Source: Dipteris shenzhenensis
Lineage: Eukaryota; Polypodiophyta; Polypodiopsida; Gleicheniales
Direction: 5' to 3' (one strand)
NCBI GenBank assembly: GCA_047967505.1
Contig: CM106541.1
DNA length: 64,000 bases
The position numbers and the translations under genes were made by a program. Of this stretch, positions 29,261 to 41,470 are shown in pieces. The notes below the pieces were generated by a model, which searched no databases, had not been told where the DNA came from, and worked only from the letters and a program-made list of their open reading frames with translations. How positions within the stretch are numbered: the stretch's first letter is position 1; every line of letters starts with the position of its first letter.

Positions 29261-32160
29261 CCTCATAATGTTTTAGGGAATACCTCTTTGGTCCCCATTG
29301 AAGTTTTGCAACCTCACTCATGTTCTTGGTCCTTGTTCTCGGTCTGGGCTTGCTGATGGGGTGCCATTGCCTCAATGTTCCATTTGTTCTTCCCTCCTCT
29401 CACCCGTGCGATCTTCCTAGCATTCATCCCTTCTATTTTCTTGTTGATAATTCTGATGCTCCTCTCTTTTTTCATTTGGCCAGCCTTCTTAACACTCATC
29501 TCTTCTATCATCTCGCCAGTCTTTGTGACACTTCTCTCTTCCATCATGTTCAGCTCTTTCCATCTTAACCACTCTTCTAGAACTTGTACAACTTATGAGA
29601 GTGATGAGGTTCTACTTCTCAATCCTTTCCAAAACTTGCTTGAATTTGCTAGAGCTAGGGTGAATTGATTCACTTGGTCCCTCCCTTCATGTGTCGAGCA
29701 GTGTTGGTGAACATTGGCCTACCCTTCATGTGTCGGTAGTGTTGGTGAAGATTGGCCTACCCTTCTTCTGGTCATGAGATTTCTTCCTATTGGGGTGTTG
29801 AGTTTCATGAATAGTTGTTCCCTCAATTGTAAATATCTTAGTTTCCACCTTCCTGATTCATTACCCATTCCTTAGGTGGCTCCATCAACCCCTTCTCTTG
29901 AGTCACATGCATCCTCTCATCTTCTACAATTCATGTAGCTTATATGCCCTAATAGGTTCACCAAATTTTAATGCCAAAATGCAAACTCTAAATTGCTAAT
30001 GTTGATGCACACTATTTGGTTAACAAGTCATACCAAATTATTGGCAAGGGTACAGTGATATGAGTGTGATGGTGTGTGGTGTGAAGATGGGATCATCTTA
30101 GAACAAAGGTGGGGAGACAATTTTCATTAGAGTGAATTTGAGGGAGCTAGAATTAGAGAAGGAGATGTGTTCCATATGGCTAGATGGCTAGATACATGAA
30201 TGCCTGGCATACAACATACTTAGGTTTTCACCCAAAAATGATGGGCCTTTACTCCTTCGATCGTCACACTATTTATACTAAGGACCCTATTGTTGGAGGC
30301 AGTGTTTCCTACCCACCACTTTTACAATGATAGAATACTACCTTTACCATGATTGAATTTAGGCGTCTAGTCCTAGCTTTTGTCCATTTCCCATCTTGGC
30401 TTGATTATCGAAAGATTTACCCCATGGCCTCACTGCCCATTGCTTAGGCACCATTTATATAAGCTTCTCTTCCACCACCCCTGCAATTTTTCTTTACTAT
30501 TTACTTATTGAGATTTGGTGGACAATCCAAATTAGTGGTTTTGTGGCAATTGTTGCTCACTCAATCCTTCAACCACTTGTTCTCACATGTCTCCCAATGG
30601 AGGCCTTGAAAATCATTCCTTGCTCAATGTCTCCCTTTACCTTTCCATTGAGGACCCCTTCATTCCTTGGTTGTGCTGGCTTCAATAACAGTCAAATCAT
30701 GTGGTTCAACACCCCATTAATTGACCTAGTTAAGTGCAAGGAGATAACTTTCCCACACTATGCCATGGCTGACGGATTTATCCATTGTATGTTTGCCTTG
30801 ACCTAGCAAAGCTAGAATAACCTATTTGTATCTCCATAGGCCCATTACACAACATCATGGTGTGGTAGAAGGCTAAAAGGGTACCTAAAGAAGTCATATG
30901 ATGGTAGGGGTCATGACAAGGCAACAAGATACACAATGGACATAATCCATGAGTAGCAAGGAGGAGATTAACTTACCTATAGGTTTTCCCATAAGATCAA
31001 GGATTGGAGAAAGTAAGCACTTCACAGTACAAAGTTGAGCTCAATGAAATCTTCACAATATGATTGAAAGAGAGAGAGAGAAAAAAGTCATCATGAGGAT
31101 TGACCAAATTTCTTCCTAAATGGGAACGTTAAGAAGTACCAAAGATGAATAAAGGATTGATAGGCCACAGAAGTCTAATTGAATGAACCAAAGCCATTAA
31201 AGCTAGATATCACATAGTCCTTCTTGGATACATCAGGGATGAGGAAAGATGGTGTTCCTACTTATAATGCCAATTAAATGAATCAAAAGCCACTAAAGAT
31301 CTACTTAGAGACCATATATCCCTTCTTGAATATGTAGGGATGTGAAAGACATGGGGTTCCGACTTCCAATTCTAATTTTTGAACTTCCATCTATTGATAC
31401 TTTAGAATTGTTTCCATGATAAGAGACAATTATACCATAAAGAATGAATTTGAAACCATTGCTTTGGTCACCATTACCAATACCAAAGTGTAGTACCATT
31501 AGAAACCCTTTGTATAGGAAATTAAGATTTGGTCACCATATCCAATACACCCAAGTGGGTGCACCTTTACAAACCCTTTGTAGCTTTGGTCATTGTATTC
31601 TATATAGCCAATTGGGACCACAAATAGGAACCCTCCATAGAAGTTTAACCACTACCTAAGTGGGAGTACCATTAGGAACTCTCTATAGGGGCAACATAGC
31701 ATTATATAAGGGACTAAAAAGATGGGTAGACAGCTTCTTTAAGGCACTTCATAAAGACAATACAAAGATCTTAGAGCTAGATAAGAATGGAGAAATTTTG
31801 ATTAAGATTATAGCTTGATACACAAGATCTTAGAGCTAAATAAGAATGGAGAAAAAATGATTAAGAATGGAGAAATTTTGATTAAGATTATAAAGATTAT
31901 AGCTTGATGCACAAGTTGCACCATACCCTTGAATCACAAAAGGAAGACAACCATAAAATTGCCACCATACTCTCAAATTTCAAATATAAATTTGACCATA
32001 AAAGTGGTACTCAATGGGAAAGTAGGAGTGAGTAAATGTAATATCCATAGACCTATGTTCCCAAGAGTTGTTATCCCCTTCTAATAGAGGCTAGATTCCA
32101 CTTACCCCCACATGTCCTTACACTTTTGGAGAAATGGAGACTTAATTTATATCATCCCCA
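29261..32160. other. No gene recognised; several short duplications
   Basis: 29,300-29,670 may still belong to the minus-strand gypsy relic (Glu/Lys-rich frame). A 45-bp duplication lies at about 29,695-29,765 (GTGTTGGTGAA.ATTGGCCTACC). A diverged duplication of about 105 bp lies at 31,165-31,375, a degenerate tandem of about 65-75 bp at 31,450-31,690 (TTGGTCACCAT...AAACCCTTTGTA), and a tandem at 31,770-31,910 (AGATCTTAGAGCTA.ATAAGAATGGAG). An 87-codon plus-strand frame at 30,543-30,806 has no recognised domain. Confidence 0.5.
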
Positions 32161-32163
32161 TCA

Positions 32164-32301
32164 TCCCACGTGAAGGTTTTCAAAAGGATTGGGTGCCCAT
32201 TTGGGATAATGAGTGATAGAGGACCTCACATTGTGAATGATGTCATTAGGAACATAGTGGGAGAACTCTTCAAAACCCATAAAATGTCTACACCCTATTA
32301 A
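32164..32301 (+). pseudogene. gypsy integrase core fragment
   Basis: The plus-strand frame reads VFKRIGCPFGIMSDRGPHIV then NDVIRNIVGELFKTHKMSTPY and stops. This matches the part of a Ty3/gypsy integrase around the second catalytic Asp (SDRG), up to the KxSTPY block that precedes the catalytic Glu. It ends in TAA exactly where the motif would continue, and a CA microsatellite follows 30 bases later. An isolated scrap. Confidence 0.75.
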
Positions 32302-32329
32302 ACCTAGGGCCAAGGATAAGTAGATTCCA

Positions 32330-32406
32330 ACACAAACACACACACATGTGCACATGCACACACACATGCCCGTACACACACATGCATGCACACACACACA
32401 CACACA
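32330..32406. repeat. CA/GCATGT microsatellite
   Basis: CA runs with ATGTGCACATGC interruptions, introducing pyrimidine-rich repeat DNA. Confidence 0.95.
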
Positions 32407-32900
32407 TAACCCCTAACCCCTCTCCTTACACTCACATAGATTTAGATTTTCCCTTTTTTTTCTTTATATTTATTGTTTATTTTTAACTTATGAATTTTAC
32501 ATGCATTTCCCCCCTCCCTTATGGACTAATTCATAAACTAGTAAATATCTATTAAGCATTTAGTTTATACAATTTAAAAAGCTTCAAGCCCCCCCCTCCC
32601 CCCCCAAGCATTAGTTTACTTATTCCCCCCTTTTTATATTTCCTCTCTACACTCTTTTAAATAGTATATCTTTTTTTTTTAAAGATAAAAAATTTTTAAT
32701 AACCTCTTAATATAATTATTTGCATACTTTTAATATCCCCTTACTTTATTACACACCTCCCACCCTTCCCCCCTCCTATCATTCCTATCTTGAGTGCTTT
32801 TAAGCACTGAATCTTAAAATAAATATTGGCATTTCCTCTTGATGAAATGTTATATATCACCAAAATTCTCCCCCTCCCCTACCCACAACCTTGAATCCCC
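32406..32900. repeat. Dispersed repeat C, copy 1 (pyrimidine-rich)
   Basis: Matches 35,670-36,215 in order: CATAACCCCTAACCCCTCTC, TTACACTCAC, TTTATTGTTTATTTTTAACTTATG, CATAAACTAGTAAATAT, TATTAAGCATT, a long C-run block, TTCCCCCCTTTTTATATTT, CCTCTTAATATAATTATT and TTGAGTGC.TTTAAGCAC. Both copies begin beside a CA or CT array. Confidence 0.88.
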
Positions 32901-33816
32901 AACCCAACCCAACTTTAATTAAAACCCCTCCACGTTCCACCACCCACATGCTACCCATGAATTATGGCATACTTATTAACGCCCATGTCCTTGCATAACG
33001 GCCTACTGACTTATAAGGCACAACTTATGCCACTCTTTTTTACCCTCTCCTTAGCCATTTGACTTGCTTCCTTCACTGATCCTCTGTTTGGTTTTTCCTC
33101 CTTCCTTTTACATCAACACCTTGCAAGTCTTGATATGGCCAACCTCATCACTGAGGTGCTTGTCGCTTCACAACTTCCTTTTGCCTTCCTCTCTTGGCAC
33201 ACACATGATTCACATCTGTGCTGCCTTACACCTTGCTGATAGGCTTACTGAGGTGCTTATCTCATGTCCAATTGATCCATCATTGCCTCCTTTTAGTTCC
33301 TCCTTCTCGAACCTCTCCGTCGGCTCGTCGTTCGTGCTTACTATATGACCTCTGTTCGGAGGTCTCAACTACTCCTTTTTTATGTTGAACCCTTCCACTC
33401 CTTCCTTTTTCACTTCTCAGTTTGGGTTGGCAACCCTTTTTTTGCAACCCATGCCCTCACACGTTATGGTATTGGATCTTTCCTTGGTGTCACACACTTC
33501 CTTGCACTTCACTCTTTGATTTGGTGCTCTTATTGTTCCACCACCCTGTGGTTGCCTTGGTTTCCTTTATACTTCTTCTTTACCTCCCTGCAATGCCCTC
33601 TATGGCATTTCTTTGGCCAATCAATTGGAGGCCTCCTTTACTACCCCCCTTCAGACCCCCCCTCTACTTCAACTCTCGTCCCTTGCCGAGTATTTGTTTG
33701 TCATGAGAACTTTGGTTGAGATGTTACAACCCTCAAGAGTATATTAGGATAGGCACTAGGGTGGAACCAGTTCAGAGTGAACCGTGTTCACCCTTCCATA
33801 GATTATAATACTTATT

Positions 33817-33862
<46 letters not shown>

Positions 33863-34577
33863 TGTATGTATGTATGTATATACGTACATACGTACATATG
33901 TGTGTGTGTGTGTGTGTATGTATAACTCGCTTGTATGGTCTTTTAAGAACATTTATATCGTCGTAAATATTCTTTCTCCTTTTGGTTTTTATGCTTTCCT
34001 TTTACTATATATATGTATATATATATATATAGTTGCTTGCACGCCGTTTTTATAACTTTTAATTTCTCATGGGTTTCATTTTGGCTTGTATGTTCAAATT
34101 AGTTTGTTCTATATATCCTATAGTATTGTTTATACTCCTGCACTGTAAAACACTCGTAATTTTATTTTTCCCATTTTCTTTATTTTACTTTAATAATCCT
34201 TTACCTCTTAATTTTTTATACTCCTTGATTTTCCTCTTAGTTCTCTACCTTTAAAACATTCCCATTTTTATCTTTACTTAGCCTCTCTTTTCTTATGTCT
34301 TATAGCCATTAAACATTTAATCTTTGTCATATATATATATGATTACTTGTTTGGGTTCTTTTTTCACCTTTAAGATGCTCTTTATACTTTCTTCCCCTCT
34401 TAATTTTAGTAAAATTTTCTTCCCTTTTTTTTCAGGGATGCGGATTACCCCCCTACATCTCTAATTTAATAAAAGTGTTTTGGCCCTTAATTGCATTTCA
34501 GGGATGTGGAATACCTCCCTTGCATTAATTAATATATTTCAATTTTGAACTTATTTCAACCCCCCATTTAATCATTT
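32900..34577. repeat. Pyrimidine-rich DNA, ATGT and GT arrays
   Basis: C/T-rich DNA with Leu/Pro/Ser-rich plus-strand frames of 90-124 codons (33,064-33,719) that I attribute to composition. A TA/ATGT/GT array occupies 33,821-33,918. Hairpin motifs of the 3,891-4,140 type occur at 34,435 and 34,501. It ends at a CA array. Confidence 0.55.
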
Positions 34578-34615
34578 ACACACACACACACACGCATGCA
34601 CGCACGCACACACAC
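34578..34615. repeat. CA/GCAC microsatellite
   Basis: CA run with GCATGCACGCAC interruptions. Confidence 0.95.
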
Positions 34616-34819
34616 TTATTTTGTTTTCCACCCTTGGATATAAAATAACACCCTCTTTTTAAAATCTTTTATGCAATGTTCGAACCACCCCCAATGATTT
34701 TGGTGATAATTGAATTTGATAGGATACTGCGGCGATGGAACTCAGGCAAGTTCTGTAGGACTACCAAACTATCCTTGAAAGCAAAAAGCATTATGGCATG
34801 TGACTCTTTTTTGTATAGA

Positions 34820-35210
34820 TTTAGAATCTATCTATAGTTCTAGGTCTCCTTGGTAAAGGAAATAACAAGCTAGGGAACACAGGCGGTACTTGACTTCCCA
34901 CATTATGCCAAATTTGTTCTAAGAAATGGTTTTCTATGGAAGGTGATAGGTAAGTGGACCCTAACATTGAAGCCTGGACTACCTGATAGATTCATCACTT
35001 TGTACCAATTTTATACATAGTTCAGGTACACCCATATAATGTAAATTTTCTTATCTAACCTTATTTGGGCTTTGTGTGCTGTGTTGTTAAAAGGTTTTAT
35101 TGTTTAAACACACACACACCCAAACCTTGTTAACCCTTGGACGGGTAAACCATGTGCCATGTTGCTAACCCTTGATTAGGTGTGTCACGTGCCATGTTGC
35201 TCATCGCAAG
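34820..35210. repeat. Dispersed repeat D copy 2 and inverse of the 3.4-kb segment
   Basis: 34,820-35,045 matches 4,170-4,400 directly. 35,095-35,200 matches about 3,400-3,500 in the opposite orientation (AAACCTTGTTAACCCTTGG, CATGTGCCATGTTG). Two segments of one locus are thus found here with relative inversion, so the repeats are mosaics. Confidence 0.65.
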
Positions 35211-35550
35211 ACTCTTATCAAGTTGTTAGGAATGCTAGAACAAGGTTCTTGTACAACTCTGATTTAAGAATGACTTATATCTCCCAAGTTTTACTTTTTG
35301 TTGGAATTTTCATAAACGCAATCGTTGTGACTTTTGTGTGATTGTTTCAAGATAATTATGGAGATTATGTCATTTGTCACTCCATTGAACAACTTGAATA
35401 TCATAAAAGAAATATCCACTTGGAAACACTTATGATATAATCCCTTTTGCAAACTCTTATAAGAGGCTTCCTCTTTGGACTTTTCTGGTGCAGGGCAAGA
35501 CACCACCTGATGGGTCTCCTACTCCCCCACGTGAGGGTGGTGGGTACACA

Positions 35551-35557
35551 CACACAT

Positions 35558-35623
<66 letters not shown>
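35551..35623. repeat. CA then CT microsatellite
   Basis: Short CA run followed by a CT run of about 60 bases with one interruption. Confidence 0.95.
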
Positions 35624-35628
<5 letters not shown>

Positions 35629-35669
35629 TACTTACAAAATTTTCATTTCCCTTCTCCAAACATTTATAA

Positions 35670-36215
35670 ACACATAAACCCTAACCCCTCTCTTTACACT
35701 CACGTGTAATTTAGTTTTTCCCGTTATTTATTTATTTTTTATTGTTTATTTTTGACTTATGAATTTTACATTATTTCCCCCCATTCCCTTATATGCACTA
35801 CTTCATAAATTAGTAAATATTTATTAAGCATTATACATTCTTAAGAGCTTCAATCCCCCTACTCCCCCATCCCCCCAACCCCCCCACCCCCACTCCCTCG
35901 AGCATTGGTCTACACATTCCCCCCTTTTTATATTTTCTCTCTCCAGCCCTTTAAACACTATATCTTAAAGTGAAAAAATCATTAGCACTAATTATAACCT
36001 CTTAATATAATTATTGGCATGCTTTTAACATCCCCTTACTTTGTTACACACCCCCCACCCTTCCCTCCTATTATTCCTACCTTGAGTGCCTTTAAGCACA
36101 CAATCTTGAAATAAATATATGCATTTTTTATAACCCCTTAAAATAATTATTAGATTTCCTCCCCTTATGAAACATTGTATATGACTAAAATTCTCCCCCT
36201 CCCCTACCCACAACC
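35670..36215. repeat. Dispersed repeat C, copy 2
   Basis: Second copy of the pyrimidine-rich repeat at 32,406-32,900, extended with further C-runs (35,855-35,895). It ends near TCCCCCTCCCCTACCCACAACC, also seen at 32,870. Confidence 0.88.
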
Positions 36216-37539
36216 CTGAATCACCCCTTCTCTACTTCAACTCTGGTCCCTTGCCGAGTACTTGTTTGTCACAAGAACTTTGGCTGAGCAACACTTATGA
36301 AGTGATTCCATGTAGAAGTAGACAAAATGTTCTAGCTATTATGTGAGGCTAAGATCCACTGTGACCACAACTCAGAGGAAAGTATATTGCTCAACTACAA
36401 AATAAAAGCTTGCAAACCAAATCTATGAGGACATGGCTTGAAATAGAGTTGGAGCAAGTGTTGAACCCCAATATTCAACTAACATGGAAGCCACCACAAC
36501 CAAGAAACAAAGTGGGGATCAATCAAAAGACAAAGGGAGACCCTGAGTGAAGAATTTAGCAACCAAACAAGCCTTCAATCAAAAGACATGAGAGAAGAAT
36601 TGGTTGAAGGATCGATGAGTAGAGCAACCATCATGAACCACTAATTTAGATCATCTACCAAGCCTAGATATCTAAAGTCCCATATGGTAGTTTGGGAATT
36701 TCACATTAGGATTGAATTCCCACATAGGAGTTTGAATGTCCCAAAAAAAGAGATCCAATCCATGTCCCACAAGGGATTTTAAGTCCCATATAGGAGTTTA
36801 GGGCCCTTTACATGAGTGGATCCATGTCCCACCAGAGATTTGTAAAGTTTTTGGGTTTTCTTTGTCCTATTAAGAAATAATGTTTTCAAATGGATTCATT
36901 TGGCTTTTATGGAATTAAATCTGGTCTAAAAGTTTTTTCCAAATGAACTTATAAATCCCACTATATGAACCCTACCACATAAAGTACTATCAACTTGGGT
37001 GTGCTAAGACCATGGGGCTTGCTTAAGCTCGTGTAATGCCTTCTTGAGTCTACATAACAAATTTTATACCATTCTCAACAAAACCTTATGACTGCTTCAT
37101 GTCTTCGTGATTAGATCAATTACATGGTCTTCATCCTTGTGATCAATACCAAAGTCTCACCATATTCAATGCCTTCTTGTAACAGGAAATATGTTTTAGT
37201 GAGCGGACCTAGATGACCAATCACCATTTTAGGTGAGCGCTCATAGTTTTAGGCGAGCGCAGTTAGGCAAGCAAGTATAGTCTTGGCCAAATTTTGTGAG
37301 TGACTAATGTTCTCTATGACAAGCTTGGTACATGACAAGGCACTGACTGATGTTCTCTAGGTCTTGACTTGTGTGTGTTCTATTAGTGAGTTAGCAAGAA
37401 TGGGATGATCATCATGTGTCAATGAGGACACATTGCTGATTAAATCCTAGACAATAGACAAGTGACTGCTCAAGGAATGGATAGGGCTCTAGAAAAACAA
37501 CTCATCTATGGCTCTGGGAGACAAAGACATCTTGAGACC
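36216..37539. other. No gene recognised
   Basis: Mid-GC DNA. At 36,675-36,845 the phrase GTCCCATATAGGAGTTT / GTCCCACAAGGGATTT recurs four or five times as a degenerate short repeat. No frame with a recognisable domain. Confidence 0.5.
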
Positions 37540-38430
37540 TTTCATGTATATAAATTGGAATGTTGCATTAATAAAAGAAACAAAATTTACAGCCCTCAAA
37601 TATTATTCCAAAATAGAAAAATAATCTATCAAGCTCCCTTCAGCAAGCATATCTCCTTTAGCCCACTAGCTCAAGCATATATTCTTCATTTGACTTCTTA
37701 AGCATCTCCATTTCTAAGTAAGAAGGAATTCTACAATAAAAGATTTACAGCCCATAGACATTTTTTCCACAACAAGAAAATGTTCTATCATAAGCTCCAT
37801 TGAACAATAAAGTAATTGTTGAAGGCATAGCCTCCACCCACGTGGACACTTACCATGGGATAGGATAAATACACCTCTTATAAGAAGGAGTTACTAGAAC
37901 AAAGTAGTGGGATCATTTTGTCACTATAGGGACAGTTGTTATCCCTAACAACACTCCTTAGTGGCCTAATCCACCACATAATGTTCTAGACTATAACTAT
38001 TATATTTTGAAACTTATTGTTGCTTTACAATAGTCGTACTGATCTCAGATGGCTATATAAACCTTGTATTAGCTCCTATTAAAGAGAGTTGTTGAGTTGA
38101 TGTATTCTCTGCTAAAACATAATATACAAGAAACATACTACCTTTGCAAGGTTTTCTCTATTCTTTTTATACATCTTGCGATAGCTTTGTAGTTTGATTA
38201 CTTTCCGATTATACTCTGACTACTGGCACCTTGTTGTCAGGATTGGAGACGTGTTTGTGTTTTTCACTTGTCTGAAGACACTCTGAACACTATTGGTGAT
38301 CCTCTCTGAACAGTAATCTATCATAACCTCCCTCGAACAATCATATGTCCTTCATCCCCCTATCCTAAGTATCTCCTACTCTAAGTAAGAAGGAATGTTG
38401 CAGTAACAAAAGCCCCCAATCATTGTTCCA
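37540..38430. repeat. Degenerate tandem repeat (~175 bp) split by a solo LTR
   Basis: The block GGAATGTTGCA.TAA.AAAAG / GGAATTCTACAATAAAAG recurs at about 37,558, 37,727 and 38,391, followed each time by a CCCAWW..ATT.TTCCA segment, TCTATCA.AAGCTCC and GCATCTCC/GTATCTCC. If the 496-bp LTR and one GTAAT are removed, the second and third units are about 170 bases apart. Confidence 0.7.
37817..38312 (+). mobile_element. Solo LTR, 496 bp, with 5-bp target duplication
   Basis: Starts TGTTGAAGGC and ends CTCTGAACA (TGTT...AACA), flanked by GTAAT at 37,812-37,816 and 38,313-38,317. A TATA box (GGCTATATAAACC, 38,051-38,063) and the following sequence are of the plant LTR promoter type. No internal domain or second LTR is present, as expected after LTR-LTR recombination. 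The flanking tandem-repeat unit is continuous across the insertion site. Family not known; the style is more copia-like than gypsy-like. Strand is inferred from the TATA box. Confidence 0.88.
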
Positions 38431-38829
38431 AAAACCATAATTAACAATCTTGAAGATGATTCATAAACAACAAGCTTGAATGGTATGGCAATAAAATGCA
38501 AACCTATCTTGTAAAAGGAAGAAAAATAATGCAATCTCAATCTCAACTTAATCACCCATAAGGTAAAAAACTATGAAAGTACTATAATTATCATCCTCTA
38601 AAACAATGACTACAAGGGTTCAAATAAATTGAGAAAACTAAATAGTCTCAATCCCTCTTTTTTGCAATGTTGTAGTGCCAAGGACGAGGTGTCCACTTAG
38701 TCCATCTCCTCTTTATACTTACACTGGTATGCCTTCTAGACAAGAACCACCCACAAGTTCTTAAGATAACATGTGGCTTTTACAAAGCATTGCAGTGCAA
38801 GGAACAAATTTCTCTAAGCACTTACCTTG

Positions 38830-39720
38830 AAAACACATTGTTCAAGAATAGCGATCGGAAAGTTGTACCAAGCCTTAGTGGACCCACTCCTCTCCTTCAC
38901 AAGCATGGCCTTCACTAGTCTTTTGTGCTCATCAGCAAAGTAGTGCATTAGCATGTCTCTATTTCCATGCCATATTTTTGCATCATAAAGATATCATGTG
39001 CTATTGTGTGTGGGACATGCAGATGGGCAACCCTACGTACGAAGATGCAATGGGTGATATGATTGATTGCAATAGACACAAAACTCCAAAGCAAAACACT
39101 CGCAAGTAACTAGAATGATACATGTTTATCTTGGCAAGTGTGAGCAACACCTCTCCCTCATGTGAGTGCTCAAACTACAAGAACTAGCGCACTGGGATGT
39201 GTCGATGTGGAGAGTTTGCATATATTGTAAGCCACTACATTAAGTGTCCACCGAGGTGTCCACCAAGAAGGGGGGGGGTGCGAGGGGAACATGTTAGCAA
39301 AGAAATGTCACATAGATTGAAAGCAAAAGAAGGTACATGTGTTGATCCACCCTAGCCAAGCCTTTATCCTATGGTTGACATCCCAAACTAAGAATTTTTT
39401 ACCCTTCAAGTGGAAATCTAGTTTCAAATCAAGATCATTCTCAAATTCTTACTTCACCATTTTCCACAAGGGCTCGCTGCGCTATTGGTCTTCATCAATC
39501 CATAGGGGCTCTAGCTCACTTGGATGTCCAAGCCACACAAGAAAGTCACCCCTACTATCCATGTATCCCTGTGAATCAAACCTATCCTCAAGAGCTTCTA
39601 GGTTATCGCCCGCTACCCTAATGGCTTTATTTATGGCTAGCCAACACAAGGGTATGAATGGTAGCTCTAAATTTTCTCTCGACATCAAGTTGTTCATTAC
39701 ATGCTTTAATAAATCCACCT
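38830..39720 (-). pseudogene. Unidentified decayed gene-like region
   Basis: Minus-strand reading from high to low coordinates. A 78-codon frame (39,482-39,718) contains FIPLCWLAINKAIRVAGDN and DFLVWLGHPSELEPLW. A stretch at 39,315-39,420 reads DFHLKGKKFLVWDVNHRIKA. A stretch at 38,840-38,960 reads MHYFADEHKRLVKAMLVKE then WYNFPIAILEQCVFK and ends exactly at a GTAAGT splice-donor-like site (38,834). The WDxNHR phrase is reminiscent of the D-G-N-H-R motif of ParB/sulfiredoxin-like folds, but one short motif is weak evidence. Frames are broken by stops. Family unknown. Confidence 0.35.
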
Positions 39721-40140
39721 TGATCTAATACCAATAATGGGGACCCTGGTCTCTAGGAAGGTGAATTTTTCCATGCTCTTTCTCCTACACGTCATGTGTG
39801 GCTCCACTACTCTCTACTCCCATTGGTTCCTTTTCCTAATCTAAAGAGATGCTTATATGTCAATGTTGGAGACTACAAGACATCTTCGCCATGTAGAGGG
39901 TCCAAGGAAAATCTCTTTGAAGCAAGCACTTCATTGAAGTGACCTCTATAGGTCAATTACAATGTCCTACAATGTGGTGTCCTTGGATCTGCACTATAAC
40001 CGCAAAGATTACTAAGAACCCTAAGCACTCCTCAATGCCATCTGCAACATAGAAAATAAAAATTAAAATCAGGATGCAAGAAAGGAAGCCTTTTAAAATA
40101 TCCATGAAACATACCAAGATTTTAAAAACAATTTGGGATA
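39721..40140. other. No gene recognised
   Basis: Mid-GC DNA without a supported frame. Confidence 0.5.
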
Positions 40141-40159
40141 AATATAAGAAATTAAAATA

Positions 40160-40234
40160 TTCATGTATATGTATATGTATATGTATATATATAAATACAT
40201 AAGATACATATACATATACATATACACATACATA

Positions 40235-40268
<34 letters not shown>

Positions 40269-40300
40269 TGTGTGCGTGCGTGCATGCATGTTTGTGTGTG
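40160..40300. repeat. Palindromic AT array and GT array
   Basis: GTATAT units (40,166-40,190) are followed by their inverse, ATATAC units (40,204-40,235), so the array can fold back. A GT array with GCATGC interruptions follows to about 40,300. A separate GT array lies at 40,497-40,533. Confidence 0.93.
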
Positions 40301-40493
40301 TGTGTGCGCATGCGCACATGTGAAGTTTAAGTCACAAGTGGAGTAAGGAGCGAATGAGTGCATGAGTTAAGAAGGGATTAGAGGAGGTATGGGACGATTA
40401 GTGGGCTTGGTATGTGGGGTGGTTAAAAAGAAAGTGTAAAGGGAAGATTTCAAGGGGGTACATAAAAGAATAATTCATAGTTAGGGAAGTATT

Positions 40494-40535
<42 letters not shown>

Positions 40536-40953
40536 CGTATGTAAAGAAATAAGTATCTGTGTGTGTGAGATACATTTACTAATCAAATTTATTTTGTGTG
40601 TGTATGTGTGTGTGCATACATGACCTTAATGAGGATTTGGCACACTATTATTCCAATATGATTATGGTCACATCAACAACATATATGGTAATGAAGGCTA
40701 TGTATGACCTCTTAATGCAATTATGTTTTTAGTGACCTCAATGCCTCTAATGAAGTCCTCAATCTTTCATGAAAAATTCATACACAAAGAAACATACATT
40801 TTGTAATCATTAGACAAATCCTTTAGAAGCTATATTTCTTTAAAAAAAGAAAAAAAAAACTTTTTGTAGATGTATAATTTTGCATTTTTTGGACTAGAAT
40901 GAGCTCTAAAGGTCCAAAAACCCTAGTAACGACTGTAAATTATACCTTTTGAT

Positions 40954-41470
40954 GATTTTCCAAATTGCAATTTGGAAAAAGGTGCACCTATAGGGGCCAT
41001 CCATTGTCCTTCACTTGGCAAAAGCCAGAGATCGGCTCATGGCTCAGTGAAATTTATTAAAGTCAAGAGCCAATCCATGGCTTTCATCGGGCGAAAGCCA
41101 CAAATTAGCTCATGACTATTTTTAAATCCCCTAAACCTAGAGCAAAATCCATGTAGAAGTTAAAAGTTTTAAGTCATTAAAATTTTTTAAGTCATGAGCA
41201 GATCCATGGCTTTCATCGGGGGTGAAAGCCACAGATTGACTCATGAATTAAAAACTTTTCACTTCTACATGGCTTTTGCTCTAAGTTTAGGGAAATTTCT
41301 TTTAGTCATGAGCAATCCATGGCTTTCGCCTGGCAAAATCCATGGATTGACTCATAACTTTAAAAATTTTCAATGAGCCATGAGCTAATCCCTAGCTTCT
41401 ACTAGGCGAAAGTGAACAACTAGCCCCTGCTGATGAGCACTTTTTTCCATATTGGAATTTGAAAAAAATC
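40954..41470. mobile_element. Fold-back element built of hairpin units
   Basis: Outer inverted ends: GATTTTCCAAATTGCAATTT..GGTGCAC on the left and the inverse of GAGCACTTTTTTCCATATTG on the right, imperfect. Inside, a unit GAGC.AATCCATGGCTTTC-loop-GAAAGCCACA.ATT..CTCATGA, itself a hairpin, occurs at about 41,066-41,110, 41,196-41,248 and 41,310-41,358, with partial ones at both ends. A larger inverse pair (CCTAAACCTAGAGCAAAA, 41,138, against TTTTGCTCTAAGTTTAGG, 41,274) is centred on the middle unit. No coding capacity. Confidence 0.75.

Noticed and set aside
33064-33719. Hydrophobic Leu/Pro/Phe-rich frames that look like membrane proteins
   Set aside because: C/T-rich DNA opens all plus-strand frames with Leu, Ser, Pro and Phe; no domain or start context.
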